A DNA stretch of 42,027 bases from Pseudomonadota bacterium (GTDB lineage: Bacteria > Pseudomonadota > Alphaproteobacteria > Rhizobiales > Hyphomicrobiaceae): assembly GCA_023412805.1 (NCBI GenBank), contig JAEZRM010000074.1:1-42027 (forward strand). Reading direction: 5' to 3'. The notes below the pieces were generated by a model. It made no database searches and had not been told where the DNA came from. It was given only the letters and a program-made list of their open reading frames with translations. Made by a program: the position numbers and the translations under genes. Below are positions 1-8,073 of this stretch, in pieces. The first letter of the stretch is position 1. Every line of letters begins with the position of its first letter.

Positions 1-44
1 TTGGGGGTGCTTTACGCGGGGGGGGGGGCCCCCCCCCCGCCCCG
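1..44. other. G11-C10 homopolymer block at window edge
   Basis: Eleven G (18-28) run directly into ten C (29-38), followed by further C-rich sequence. Nothing coding is visible. A perfect homopolymer palindrome at the very edge is more typical of a sequencing or assembly end artefact than of biology. Confidence 0.6.
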
Positions 45-64
45 ATTATATTTTCAAGAAGAGC

Positions 65-1015
65 TCACTTAATTGCGATACCCTTTTCCTTGTACCACTT
101 GGCTGCGCCAGCATGGAACGGAACGCCGATGTCCTGCGCCATGATCTCGGGTGTCAGCTTTGCGAACTCCTTGTTGACCGCCGTCATGCCGTCCTTCGCG
201 CCGAGGATTGCACCGGTCATCTTGTAGACTGTGTCCTCGGGCAGCGAGCAGGCGGCGATGATGTGCGTGAAGTAGCCGATGGTCTGCACATCCTTGTCCT
301 GCTTCGGATACGTTCCCTTCGGGATCGTGACGAGCTTGTAGGCCGGATTGATCTTCTTCATGGGCTCGTAGATCGACGACAGGTCGAGAACCTTGATGTC
401 GCGGGCCGCGGCGAGGTCCATGACAGAGCTGGCCGGGATGGCCGTACCGAGTGCAAACACATGCATCCGGTTGTCTTTCATCTGCTCGATGCTGTCCGAG
501 TAGCTATTGGTGAAGCTTGCCTTCACATCGGAGTAGGTAAGGCCACCGACGCGCAGTACGTGGCGAGCGATCAGCTCACCCGTGTTGCCGCGCACCTGTG
601 TGGCGAAGCCCTTACCTTTCACGTCCTTCAGCTCGTTGATGCCCGCATCGGCATTGGCAACCATCTGAAAATACTGCGGGTAGAGCGTGGCGACGTTGCA
701 GACCTTGTCGTGCTTCTGGTCGAGGGGCTTTTCGCCCGTGCCGTTGTAGGCGTCCGCAGTGGAGATGGTGTTGCCGAAGCCCACCTCAGCCTTGCCTTCC
801 TGAATGGCGCGAACATTGGCAATGCCTGCGCCCGGGAGCGACTGGACTTTGAGATCAGGGACTGCCTTCTCGAAGGCATCCTTTAGCTGACCACCGAGCG
901 GCACCCAGATGCCGGCCTGTGGGCCTGTCATCATACGGACCTCGGCCGCCTGCGCTGCATTGCCGAAGCCGAATGAGATTATCATCGCGGCCGCGGCCGC
1001 GTGAGAAAGGCGCAT
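65..1015 (-). CDS. TAXI family TRAP transporter solute-binding protein
   Basis: Predicted periplasmic binding protein of 316 residues, the usual size for the TAXI family. Residues 1-23 form a signal peptide ending in AQAAE. The mature protein opens with the typical RMMTGPQAGIWVPLGG stretch, then shows the LPGAGIANVRAIQEGKAEVGF region and a VRGNTGELIARHVL segment, both characteristic of TAXI proteins. Such proteins pass organic acids or amino-acid-like ligands to a DctM-type membrane partner; no membrane component is in the window. It is last in a minus-strand series after the amidohydrolase (240-nt gap), so it may import that pathway's substrate. A plausible GGAGGA lies just before the ATG. 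The ligand cannot be told from sequence. Confidence 0.88.
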   Translation of the reverse strand: MRLSHAAAAAMIISFGFGNAAQAAEVRMMTGPQAGIWVPLGGQLKDAFEKAVPDLKVQSLPGAGIANVRAIQEGKAEVGFGNTISTADAYNGTGEKPLDQKHDKVCNVATLYPQYFQMVANADAGINELKDVKGKGFATQVRGNTGELIARHVLRVGGLTYSDVKASFTNSYSDSIEQMKDNRMHVFALGTAIPASSVMDLAAARDIKVLDLSSIYEPMKKINPAYKLVTIPKGTYPKQDKDVQTIGYFTHIIAACSLPEDTVYKMTGAILGAKDGMTAVNKEFAKLTPEIMAQDIGVPFHAGAAKWYKEKGIAIK

Positions 1016-1255
1016 GCTAATCCTCCCAGGACTAGGGGTTGGTTGTAACGCTGGCAGCGGACCACTAATCGGGCCAAGCCTTTGACCGTGCTGACGGAAG
1101 GACGCGCGGCGGGGGTTCTACTTCTGCTCAGTTCTTTCTATGAAGGCAGGAGGCCTTCGTTGCAACAGTGCAATGATGCTTGATCGGGCCTATGCGATTT
1201 CGAGGTTATGGCAAATGGGCGCACTCTCACTGCGATCGATGCGCGCGTATGCAAC

Positions 1256-2557
1256 CTATAATGCGCCCGGGCCCGTGCAATCGGCGGCAATCCACGCCGC
1301 GAGGACAGCGCAGGCGTCGACGAAATCGCCGATTTCCATGGCCTCATCGGGATTGTGGCTGCCGTTCTTGTTACGCACGAAGATCATGGCCGACGGCACG
1401 CCCGCGCTCGCGAAGGCCGCCGTGTCGTGTGACGCCGGACTGCCGATGGTCGCTGCCGGAATTCCAAGCAGCGCGGCGGTCTGCTCCAATTCCGAGCGGA
1501 TTGCCGGTGAGACGATGCCGACCTCGGCTGAAGCACGTGGTCCGAGATCGAAGTGTACGCCGCGGCTGGCCTCGATCTCGCGGATAATGCCGTTGAGCCG
1601 CGCCTCGAGCTTCGCGAGCACCGTTGCATCATAGGCACGGACATCGAGGCTGAAGCGGAACTCGCCGGCAACCGTGGTCATGCCGTGGGCGCCGGCGTCC
1701 GTATGGAAGCGCCCGAGCGTGGCCGCCATGGGAATGTCGGCGGTTTCGTGCTCCAGCCAGAGCTGGTCGAGCGCCACAGCGAAGTCCGCTGCTGCCATGG
1801 CCGCATCGCGACGGAAGCGTCGTGGCGTGCCGACATGGTCGGAGCGGCCGATGATGCGGGCGTCGGGAAAGCGGAAGTTTCCCGGAATGCCGGTGCAGAT
1901 GGCGATCGGCTTGCCGAGCTCGACGAGGCTCGGGGCCTGCTCGATGTGCACTTCGAGGAATGCGTGGACGTCTTCCGGCGCGATCTCACGCCCGCCTTCG
2001 CGAAGAGCCGCGAGATCGGCGCCCGATGCAGCCATATGGTCCGCGAGTGTGCGCCCCGTATCAATGCGGTGGGCATCGAGTGCGGTTGTAGGCAGAGTTC
2101 CGAGGGCTGAGCGGCTTCCGATGTAGGACACCTGGAACCACACACTCTCTTCTGCGCGGATGCCCATGACAGTAATGTCGCGGCGCGGGACGGCACCTAG
2201 TTCCTTCAGCGCTGCGATGGCCACAAGCCCGGCCACGACGCCGGCAGCGCCATCGAAATTTCCACCATGCGGTACGCTATCGAGATGTGAGCCGGCGATG
2301 ATGCGCGGCAGGCGGCGATCCTTGCCTGGCCACGTCGCATAGGTGTTCGCGGCCATGTCGCGGCGAATCTGAAGCCCGAGGCCAGCGCCGTATTCGGCGA
2401 AGACATCATGGGCTGCATTCTCGCCAGCACCATAAGTGTCGCGCGTGATGCCGCGCGGGCGCTGGCTGCAGCGTGCCAGTTGATCGAACAGGCGCTCTGC
2501 GCGTGCCCGCTGCCGCGCCATGGATGCTCTGATGGCCTCGATCGGAAGCGTGCTCAT
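1256..2557 (-). CDS. Zn-dependent M20 amidohydrolase (hydantoinase/carbamoylase family)
   Basis: Predicted hydrolase of N-carbamoyl-amino acids, ureidoglycolate/allantoate-type compounds or beta-ureido acids. The ATG at 2557 gives 433 residues, the family length; the longer open frame to 2767 overlaps the upstream gene and is rejected. Metal-site motifs are present: GSHLDSVPHGG..FDGAAGV (His and bridging Asp), RAEESVWF (Glu), LEVHIEQAP (His) and, near the end, SHNPDEAMEIGDF. The usual SGAGHDA is here SPASHDTA, a variation near the active site that makes the substrate uncertain. It lies 20 nt downstream of an Asp/Glu-racemase-superfamily gene on the same strand, a pairing known from hydantoin and related N-carbamoyl pathways. 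I infer one operon, probably including the YaiI-like gene upstream. Confidence 0.85.
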   Translation of the reverse strand: MSTLPIEAIRASMARQRARAERLFDQLARCSQRPRGITRDTYGAGENAAHDVFAEYGAGLGLQIRRDMAANTYATWPGKDRRLPRIIAGSHLDSVPHGGNFDGAAGVVAGLVAIAALKELGAVPRRDITVMGIRAEESVWFQVSYIGSRSALGTLPTTALDAHRIDTGRTLADHMAASGADLAALREGGREIAPEDVHAFLEVHIEQAPSLVELGKPIAICTGIPGNFRFPDARIIGRSDHVGTPRRFRRDAAMAAADFAVALDQLWLEHETADIPMAATLGRFHTDAGAHGMTTVAGEFRFSLDVRAYDATVLAKLEARLNGIIREIEASRGVHFDLGPRASAEVGIVSPAIRSELEQTAALLGIPAATIGSPASHDTAAFASAGVPSAMIFVRNKNGSHNPDEAMEIGDFVDACAVLAAWIAADCTGPGAL

Positions 2558-2577
2558 GTCGTGATCGCCTTCAGCGC

Positions 2578-3369
2578 TCACATTTCCAGAAGGCTGCCGT
2601 AGCCCGAGATCTTTGCCTGCACGCCGGCCAAGCGCAGGCAATGCCAGAGACTCACTTGATTGGCCGAAAGAACGGGGCGCTTTAGCTCCTTCTCGAGCGC
2701 GTCGAGAATGCCTACGCAGCGAAAGCCGGTGCCGGCAATCAGAATGCCATCCGCGTCGGCCGGGCATGCCGCGATGATCTGCGCGTAAAGTGGTTCGATC
2801 TCCTGCTCAAAGCCCAGGCCGCGCGGATACATCTCATTCGTCGGTACATCTCGCCACTTGGCGCCGGGATCGTAGCGAAGATGCGCGGCCGATGCGAAAC
2901 CATGATCCGCATAGTAGCGGACGCCGGCTGCGAGCGTTTCGGCGCCGAACCACGGCGGCATGACGAGGAAGGGTCGACGGATACCCGATGCGCGAAGCGC
3001 GGCGATGCTGTCGAGGCCGTTGGTTGTGACGACGGTGTCCGTGCCGATCATCTTGGAGAGTGCGGACACGACGGCTTCATCCCAGCCCTTGCCGCCGAGA
3101 ACGCTGCTCGATGTGTGTCCGACGGTAGTGGCCGAAAGGCGCATGGTAGCGAATTGACGGGCCCCGCGTTCGAGATCGGCTTCGAGTTCGACGCCGGTGC
3201 GATCCTCCCGCCAACGGGCCCAAGGCGCGCGCGCCGTCACGCGCGCGGCGTGCACCGAGACATTCGGCGGGCACATGGCCCACCATTCGGCCTCGGGCAC
3301 GGCCTCATTGCCGACGATGAACATCCCGATGCGGGCCTGAGCGCCCCAGTTGTCGTTCTGAGTTTGCAA
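2578..3369 (-). CDS. Arylmalonate decarboxylase / maleate isomerase family protein (Asp/Glu racemase superfamily)
   Basis: I start this at TTG 3369 because GGAGGG (3380-3375) sits five bases before it; this gives 263 residues. The first ATG downstream (MFIVGNEAVPEAEWW) would cut the opening strand, and the longer frame to 3663 overlaps the next gene. The body fits the family: PPNVSVHAARV near the N-terminus, VVTTNGLDSIAAL in the middle, ANQVSLWHCLRLAGV and a GYGSLLEM end resembling arylmalonate decarboxylase. Odd point: where family members have a catalytic Cys in a [IV]SCTGLR-type motif, this protein reads IAGTGFRCVG, with Gly at that place and a Cys four residues later. It may decarboxylate, isomerise or racemise a small acid, or may have lost that chemistry. 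Confidence 0.78.
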   Translation of the reverse strand: MQTQNDNWGAQARIGMFIVGNEAVPEAEWWAMCPPNVSVHAARVTARAPWARWREDRTGVELEADLERGARQFATMRLSATTVGHTSSSVLGGKGWDEAVVSALSKMIGTDTVVTTNGLDSIAALRASGIRRPFLVMPPWFGAETLAAGVRYYADHGFASAAHLRYDPGAKWRDVPTNEMYPRGLGFEQEIEPLYAQIIAACPADADGILIAGTGFRCVGILDALEKELKRPVLSANQVSLWHCLRLAGVQAKISGYGSLLEM

Positions 3370-3449
3370 AGTATCCCTCCCGGCCGAGGTCGCTCGCGCC
3401 GTCTCACGATAGAGGAACACTCTCGGCTCAAGTTTGCAAAGGCGACCTT

Positions 3450-3920
3450 TCAGCGGCCGGCGAGGATGTTCTGCACGGCCTGCTCGAGCGCCTGAAGGAA
3501 GCGCGAGCGATCGGCTCTGGCAAAAGCGGGCGGACCACCTCGGATGTCGCCCGTTTCGCGGAGCTGGGCTTTCAAGTCGCGCATCGCGCGTGACATGCCG
3601 ATATTGTCGGGCGTGAATGGCCGCCCGGTAGGTGTCAGCGCCCGCGCGCCCTTCTTCAGGCATCGTTCGGCGAGTGGGATATCCTGCGTCACGCAGATAT
3701 CGGCCATCATGATTTCGTCGGCAATCCAGTCGTCGGCCGCGTCCGGGCCTTCGGCAACGATGTGGCGCTCGACCAGGTCACTTGCGGGCAGCCGCATCCA
3801 GGCGTTCGAAACGAAGATTGCGGTGAGGCCATGTCGCTCCGCCACCCGCATGATCTCGTCTTTGACCGGGCAGGCGTCGGCATCGACGAGGATACGGATG
3901 ATCGGCGGCGCGCTCGGCAT
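3450..3920 (-). CDS. YaiI/YqxD family protein (DUF188, PIN-like)
   Basis: Small conserved protein of 156 residues when started at ATG 3920 (MPSAPPIIRILVDADACPVK); the frame open to 3992 adds a non-conserved tail. The N-terminal VDADACPVKDEI signature and the central ADICVTQDIPLAERCLKKGA segment are diagnostic of the YaiI/YqxD family, whose fold resembles PIN-domain nucleases. The acidic residues of VDADA, ADICVTQD and the TPDNIG segment fit a metal site. No function is established for the family. It is 80 nt upstream of the decarboxylase-family gene and may be co-transcribed, though a functional link is unlikely. Confidence 0.9.
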   Translation of the reverse strand: MPSAPPIIRILVDADACPVKDEIMRVAERHGLTAIFVSNAWMRLPASDLVERHIVAEGPDAADDWIADEIMMADICVTQDIPLAERCLKKGARALTPTGRPFTPDNIGMSRAMRDLKAQLRETGDIRGGPPAFARADRSRFLQALEQAVQNILAGR

Positions 3921-4073
3921 GGATAGGCTCTCGGTAATCGCGCGCGGGCCCCGGCATCTGGGCGACCCGAACAAGCCCACGAACGCGGACAAGTCACAGC
4001 CGTGACTTATCGGGCGGCTGTCGAAGTTCGGCGCCGCCCTGCATGGATGCCCAATTGGAGTGTTATTTCAGTA

Positions 4074-4159
4074 TGGTGCGGTCGAGAGGACTCGAACCTC
4101 CACGCCTTGTGAGCGCTACCACCTCAAGGTAGTGCGTCTACCAATTCCGCCACGACCGC
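4074..4159 (-). tRNA. tRNA-Leu (anticodon GAG)
   Basis: Read on the minus strand, a seven-pair acceptor stem GCGGTCG/CGACCGC closes the cloverleaf. The D-arm has GGAATTGGTAGACGC, the anticodon arm is CTACC-TTGAGGT-GGTAG with anticodon GAG, a long variable arm follows as expected for a class II tRNA, and the T-arm carries GGTTCGAGTCC. The discriminator is A and a CCA end is encoded at 4076-4074. It stands alone between protein genes. Confidence 0.96.
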
Positions 4160-4320
4160 ACAGGAACTACGGATAAAAATGGCCAGCCTGGCTCTCGCGC
4201 GGCGGCCACCCTCCTCGTTCGCCGCAGGTGGGTATCAGACCGCCCCATGCTTTGCAAGTCCCGGGGCCGCGCAGAGATCAATATTGCCCGGCCCGCCGCC
4301 GGGTCTGCCAACAAATGTGG

Positions 4321-5226
4321 TCAGTCGAGGGCCAGCACCTCCAGAAGGGCCGCCGTATAGGCCGCCGGCTGCTCGTACATCACCCAGTGACCGGCATCCG
4401 GCACCGTCCGCGTGACGAGTTCGGGATGACCTTGACGAAGCACGTCATAGCGGGCCTCGACCGATGGCCATGCCGTTTGGTCCTCGGCGCCCCAGATGGC
4501 ACGGACCGGCACCACGACCTCGGGGAGCTTCACCGCGATTTCGTCCGTGCGGGCGAAGGGCCGCGAGCGGAAGCGGGCGCGGCGAATGTTCTCCGACTGC
4601 AAGTAGACCGCGAGCGGGTCGATGCGGTCGTTTTCCTTGAACATGAGGATCTCGAGGAGCTGGCGATGGACGCCCATGCGCTCCTCTTCGCTCATAGCCG
4701 ACCGCTCCTTCGGAAACTCGATGCCGGGTCCTTGCGGCAGGCCGAGCGCGGCGCAGCCCGTGATCGTGAAGTCCGATACCCAGTCACCGAGGCGAACCAG
4801 GGCGTGCGTCGAAACATGCGCGCCGAATGAGAAGGCGACGTAATGCGCGCGCCGCTCGCGCGGGATGAGCATCTTGAGGCCCTCGGCGACGGCTGCGCCG
4901 CAGCTCTCGGGCGTAAGCGGCGCGTGCGGCATCGCGCTGTCGCCGAGGCCGGGCAGGTCGATCGCCCACACCTCGTAGTGCTGCTTCAGTGCAGGGATCT
5001 GCTTGATCCAGTGTGTCCACGAGCCCGAGCCACCATGCGCGAGCACAACCGGGCGACCACGGCCCCAGCGGCGCCAGACGAGCTGCCCATCACCGCAGGG
5101 CGTGGTGGCGATTTCGGCGTCAGCGGCGACCGCTGCGACGATATCGGCTGGCAGCTTGCCGCTGCGCGCGAGGGTAGCAATGGGATCATCCAAGGGCGAA
5201 GTCGTAGTGTCCGCGGTCGTGGTCAT
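4321..5226 (-). CDS. Alpha/beta hydrolase fold protein
   Basis: Predicted cytosolic hydrolase of 301 residues. It shows the oxyanion-hole segment VLAHGGSGSWTHW, the strand-turn segment DLPGLGDS, the nucleophile elbow VAFSFGAHV (Ser in A-F-S-F-G, with Ala instead of Gly at the first position), an acid candidate in IWGAEDQTAW and the catalytic His in DAGHWVMYEQP. The substrate cannot be inferred. It is followed 5' by a second alpha/beta hydrolase on the same strand (39-nt gap), suggesting a two-gene unit. No clear Shine-Dalgarno precedes ATG 5226; translation may be coupled to the upstream gene. Confidence 0.82.
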   Translation of the reverse strand: MTTTADTTTSPLDDPIATLARSGKLPADIVAAVAADAEIATTPCGDGQLVWRRWGRGRPVVLAHGGSGSWTHWIKQIPALKQHYEVWAIDLPGLGDSAMPHAPLTPESCGAAVAEGLKMLIPRERRAHYVAFSFGAHVSTHALVRLGDWVSDFTITGCAALGLPQGPGIEFPKERSAMSEEERMGVHRQLLEILMFKENDRIDPLAVYLQSENIRRARFRSRPFARTDEIAVKLPEVVVPVRAIWGAEDQTAWPSVEARYDVLRQGHPELVTRTVPDAGHWVMYEQPAAYTAALLEVLALD

Positions 5227-5265
5227 GAGTAGTCAGTCAGTCCTGGTTTCTTGCGTGCGGTGCGC

Positions 5266-6207
5266 TCAGGCGACGCCGGCAATGTTCTGTGGCACGGGCT
5301 TGCCCGCGATGAAGGGCTCGGTGATCGCCATGAAGTCGTTGAGGCGATCATGATGGACCCAATGACCGGCGCGTTCGAAGCGCGCAACAGTCGCGTTCTT
5401 GAAGTGCTGAATGCGGCCGTCTTCGCGCGGATCCGATGCCCAGCTCTCCTTGCCGTAGACGAGTAGCGTCGGGCACGTGATGCGTGACCAGAGGTGTTCG
5501 AGATCGGCCATGGTGAGGTCATCGGGCGGCCAGGAGCGCACGTAGTTGTCGAACTTCCAACTGTACGTGCCGTCCTCGTTCTGGTTGACGCCGTGCACAG
5601 TCAGGTGGCGCGCCTGCTCGGGCGAGAGATGCTTGTTCTCCTCGTGCATGCGCGCGTAGGCGTCCTCGATGGTCGGATAGCGGCGCGGCAGGCGACCGGC
5701 AAGCTTGCGCTGATCCTCGATCCACGTGGCCATGCGCTGATCGATGGGCTTGCCGTAGCGTTCGGCATGCTTCTTTGGCGAGGGACCAAGACCCTCGATC
5801 GCGACGAGGCGCGCGACATTCTCCGGATGGATGCCCGAATAGCGCAGCGCGATGTTGCCGCCGAGAGAGTGCGCGACGATCGTGACGGGCGCCAGCTTGA
5901 GCTGATGAATGAGCTGCGCAAGATCGTAAATGTAGCCGATCATGCTGTAGGTGCCGGTGCGCGACCATTCGCTGTCGCCGTGCCCGCGCAGATCGGGCGC
6001 GATCACGTGCCAGTCACGGCGGAGACGTTCGGCCACCCAGTCCCAGTTGCGGCAATGATCGCGACCGCCATGAAGGAGAATGAGCGGCGGGGCGGTGCTG
6101 TTCCCCCAATCGACGTAATGCAGGCGCAGGCGCTGCGAGAAGAACACGCGCGAGGTCGGCCCTGGCGTTTGCAGGGCGTTGGTCGGCGAGGTGTTCGTGC
6201 TGTCCAT
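5266..6207 (-). CDS. Alpha/beta hydrolase fold protein
   Basis: Predicted hydrolase of 313 residues with a complete triad signature: ILLHGGRDHCRNWDW (oxyanion region), DLRGHGDSEW, nucleophile elbow VAHSLGGNIAL (G/A-H-S-L-G type), acid candidate in VYGKESWASDP and catalytic His in ERAGHWVHHDR. It resembles carbon-carbon or ester hydrolases used in catabolism of organic acids. It shares the GHWV active-site His context with the adjacent hydrolase, though the two are only distantly similar elsewhere. It is first in the apparent pair. The start ATG at 6207 lacks an obvious ribosome-binding site; MDSTNTSPTN is a low-complexity leader and the true start could be slightly downstream. Confidence 0.83.
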   Translation of the reverse strand: MDSTNTSPTNALQTPGPTSRVFFSQRLRLHYVDWGNSTAPPLILLHGGRDHCRNWDWVAERLRRDWHVIAPDLRGHGDSEWSRTGTYSMIGYIYDLAQLIHQLKLAPVTIVAHSLGGNIALRYSGIHPENVARLVAIEGLGPSPKKHAERYGKPIDQRMATWIEDQRKLAGRLPRRYPTIEDAYARMHEENKHLSPEQARHLTVHGVNQNEDGTYSWKFDNYVRSWPPDDLTMADLEHLWSRITCPTLLVYGKESWASDPREDGRIQHFKNATVARFERAGHWVHHDRLNDFMAITEPFIAGKPVPQNIAGVA

Positions 6208-6384
6208 GGGAGCCGCGCAGTCTCTGTCTGGCGAGATTGAAGGGAGGGCGCTTTCGCAGGTGCAACATCGAGCGAACGGCTGCCGCCGTCAACCTCCCCC
6301 GCCGCATGTGTGGCTTGCCGTGCCCTGCCAGCCGGAACCTGCCGGTTGCGCCTGCGTTCGGCCTAGAAAGCAGGAGGCTTTACA

Positions 6385-6558
6385 ATGGCAAGACATGAAA
6401 CAATCGAGAATCCGGATACTCCGGAAACGAAGACCACGGTCGAAGCCCGCCAGGGTGATCGCCGCAGAATGAATCTCCGGGTGCTGCTGATTTCCTTTGT
6501 GCTGGCGGTTGTCATACTCGCGGCGCTGTATGCGTTCGTATATCCGTTTCCCGAGTAA
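6385..6558 (+). CDS. Small single-span membrane protein, 57 residues
   Basis: A short gene: AGGAGG at 6372-6377 lies seven bases before ATG 6385, and the frame runs 57 codons to TAA. The product has a polar, charged N-terminal third with an EARQGDRR segment, then one hydrophobic span (about residues 32-53, LLISFVLAVVILAALYAFVY) and ends FPE. Small proteins with an ARQG motif before a single span are common in rhizobial genomes, without known function. It is divergent from the hydrolase pair and is followed by the XRE regulator. The strong ribosome-binding site and the hydrophobic pattern support it as real. Confidence 0.72.
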   Translation: MARHETIENPDTPETKTTVEARQGDRRRMNLRVLLISFVLAVVILAALYAFVYPFPE

Positions 6559-6650
6559 GTCCGCTTCCGAATATATCTATGGCTGGTTTCGAGGCTCGGT
6601 TGCCCGGAATATGGTGGCCCCAAAGTGCACGAGCCTCGGAGAGTTGAGTC

Positions 6651-6953
6651 ATGGCGATTACTGGTCCCTTGTGCCGCGCCGCCCGCGCGCTCGTCCAATT
6701 CTCGCGCGAGGAGTTGGCTGAGGACAGCGGCGTCAGTGCCGAGTTGATCAGCAACTTTGAGACGGGGCGCTTTGCTCCACCCGCTGAAGCTCTGAGCAAG
6801 CTTCAGGCTGCGCTCGAGGAAGGCGGTGCCGTCTTCATTCCCGAGAGCAGCGAGGGTGGTGTCGGCGTGCGCCTCAAATTCAACAGACGCGATGTGCGCG
6901 CCATCAACCGGCTCGAAGGCGAGGGTGGGGCAGTCGGTGAGGACGACGTTTGA
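6651..6953 (+). CDS. XRE-type helix-turn-helix transcriptional regulator
   Basis: A 100-residue protein. Residues about 10-55 form a helix-turn-helix of the Cro/CI type: ALVQFSREELAEDSGVSAELISNFETG, with the recognition helix ending in ISNFETGR. The tail (VRLKFNRRDVRAINRLEGEGG) matches short alphaproteobacterial XRE proteins that carry a GGV-x-VRL segment. GGAGAG precedes the ATG by seven bases. It converges on the ABC permease operon with six bases between stop codons. Its target is unknown; it may be autoregulatory or act on the small membrane protein upstream. Confidence 0.85.
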   Translation: MAITGPLCRAARALVQFSREELAEDSGVSAELISNFETGRFAPPAEALSKLQAALEEGGAVFIPESSEGGVGVRLKFNRRDVRAINRLEGEGGAVGEDDV

Positions 6954-6959
6954 ACGGTC

Positions 6960-8072
6960 CTATTCGAGACGTCGTCGGAATAGCCACGCCGCGGCGCTCA
7001 GCGTGACGAGCGCTATGAGAGCGAGCGGTAGCGTGTTGTTCGCGACCTCGCTCAGCGGGATGTCCTTCAGGAATACGCCCTTCACGATCACCAGGAAGTA
7101 GCGCAGCGGATTGATGAGGGTGATCGGCTGCAGCCACTCGGGCATGTTCTCGATGGGCGTTGCGAAGCCCGAGAGCAGCATGGCCGGCACCAGGAACAGG
7201 AAGGCGCCGAGGATAGCCTGCTGCTGAGTCTTCGAGAGGGCCGAAATGAAGAGGCCGAGCCCGACCACGGAGCCGAGATAGAAGATTGCGCTACCGTACA
7301 GCAGGACCAGCGAGCCGCGCAGCGGGATACCGAAGACGAACACCGCCGCCAGAATATAGATCGTTATATGGAAGAGGCCGATCAGCATCGGCGCGGCCAG
7401 CTTTCCGATAAGAATTTCGTGCGTGCGAAGCGGCGATACCATGAGCTGGTCGAATGTGCCGAGTTCGCGCTCGCGCGCGATCGATAGTGCCGTCACGACG
7501 AGCCCGATGAGCAGCGCGATGCTGGCAACGAGATTGGGCACCATGAACCACTGGTAGATGAGGTTCGGATTGAACCAGTTCCGAGCAACTACGCTGACGG
7601 CTGCGTCGGCCGCCTTGCGGCCGGCTGGTGTTTCAGCGGCGAGGCTCGCGACAATCTGATTGAGGTAGCCGCCGACGATCTGCGAGGCATTGGAGCGGCG
7701 GCCGTCGAGAATGATCTGCACGTCCGCCGGGCGGCCCGCTTCGATGTCGCGCGAGAAGGTCGGGCCGATGTGGACCGCCGCAATGACGCGCTGACGATCG
7801 ATGGCGTCATGCAGCGCTGCCGGCGTCTGTGCGTATGTGATCTTGCGGAAGGTTGGGGCGCCGTCGATGCGCCGGACGAGTTCTTGCCCCCATTGACCAC
7901 CGTCGCGGTTCAGCACGAGGAGATCGACATTGCGTACTTCGAGCGTCGCCGCATAGGAGAACACGAGAAGCTGGATGATCGGCGGGCCGATCAGGATGGC
8001 GCGGCCCTTGGGATCGCGCAGGACGGCCAGCAGCTCCTTGATGATGAGGGCCTTCAGCCGGATCCACCACAT
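6960..8072 (-). CDS. ABC-2 type transporter permease, YbhR-like
   Basis: Integral membrane permease of 370 residues, the last gene of the efflux operon. The architecture is typical: one N-terminal span (about 22-45), a large periplasmic domain (about 50-170, with MYVLNRD-like start LLVLNRDGG), then about five spans including LVASIALLIGLVVTALSIARERELGTFDQLMVSPLRTHEILIGK-type core motif (ERELGT...L.VSP is the ABC-2 signature). It would form the membrane pore together with the neighbouring permease, driven by the double ATPase. One base separates it from the upstream gene, so translation is probably coupled. Substrate inferred only from the YbhFSR family: drugs or cations. Confidence 0.9.
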   Translation of the reverse strand: MWWIRLKALIIKELLAVLRDPKGRAILIGPPIIQLLVFSYAATLEVRNVDLLVLNRDGGQWGQELVRRIDGAPTFRKITYAQTPAALHDAIDRQRVIAAVHIGPTFSRDIEAGRPADVQIILDGRRSNASQIVGGYLNQIVASLAAETPAGRKAADAAVSVVARNWFNPNLIYQWFMVPNLVASIALLIGLVVTALSIARERELGTFDQLMVSPLRTHEILIGKLAAPMLIGLFHITIYILAAVFVFGIPLRGSLVLLYGSAIFYLGSVVGLGLFISALSKTQQQAILGAFLFLVPAMLLSGFATPIENMPEWLQPITLINPLRYFLVIVKGVFLKDIPLSEVANNTLPLALIALVTLSAAAWLFRRRLE

Positions 8073-8073
8073 G

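Noticed and set aside
1..44. G/C palindrome as a possible hairpin or terminator
   Set aside because: Pure homopolymer at the window edge is better explained as an assembly or sequencing artefact.
113..886. 257-residue plus-strand frame opposite the TAXI gene
   Set aside because: No motif or start signal; the minus strand encodes a complete TAXI protein.
5494..6240. 248-residue plus-strand frame opposite an alpha/beta hydrolase
   Set aside because: Antisense of a gene with a full catalytic triad; no family motif.
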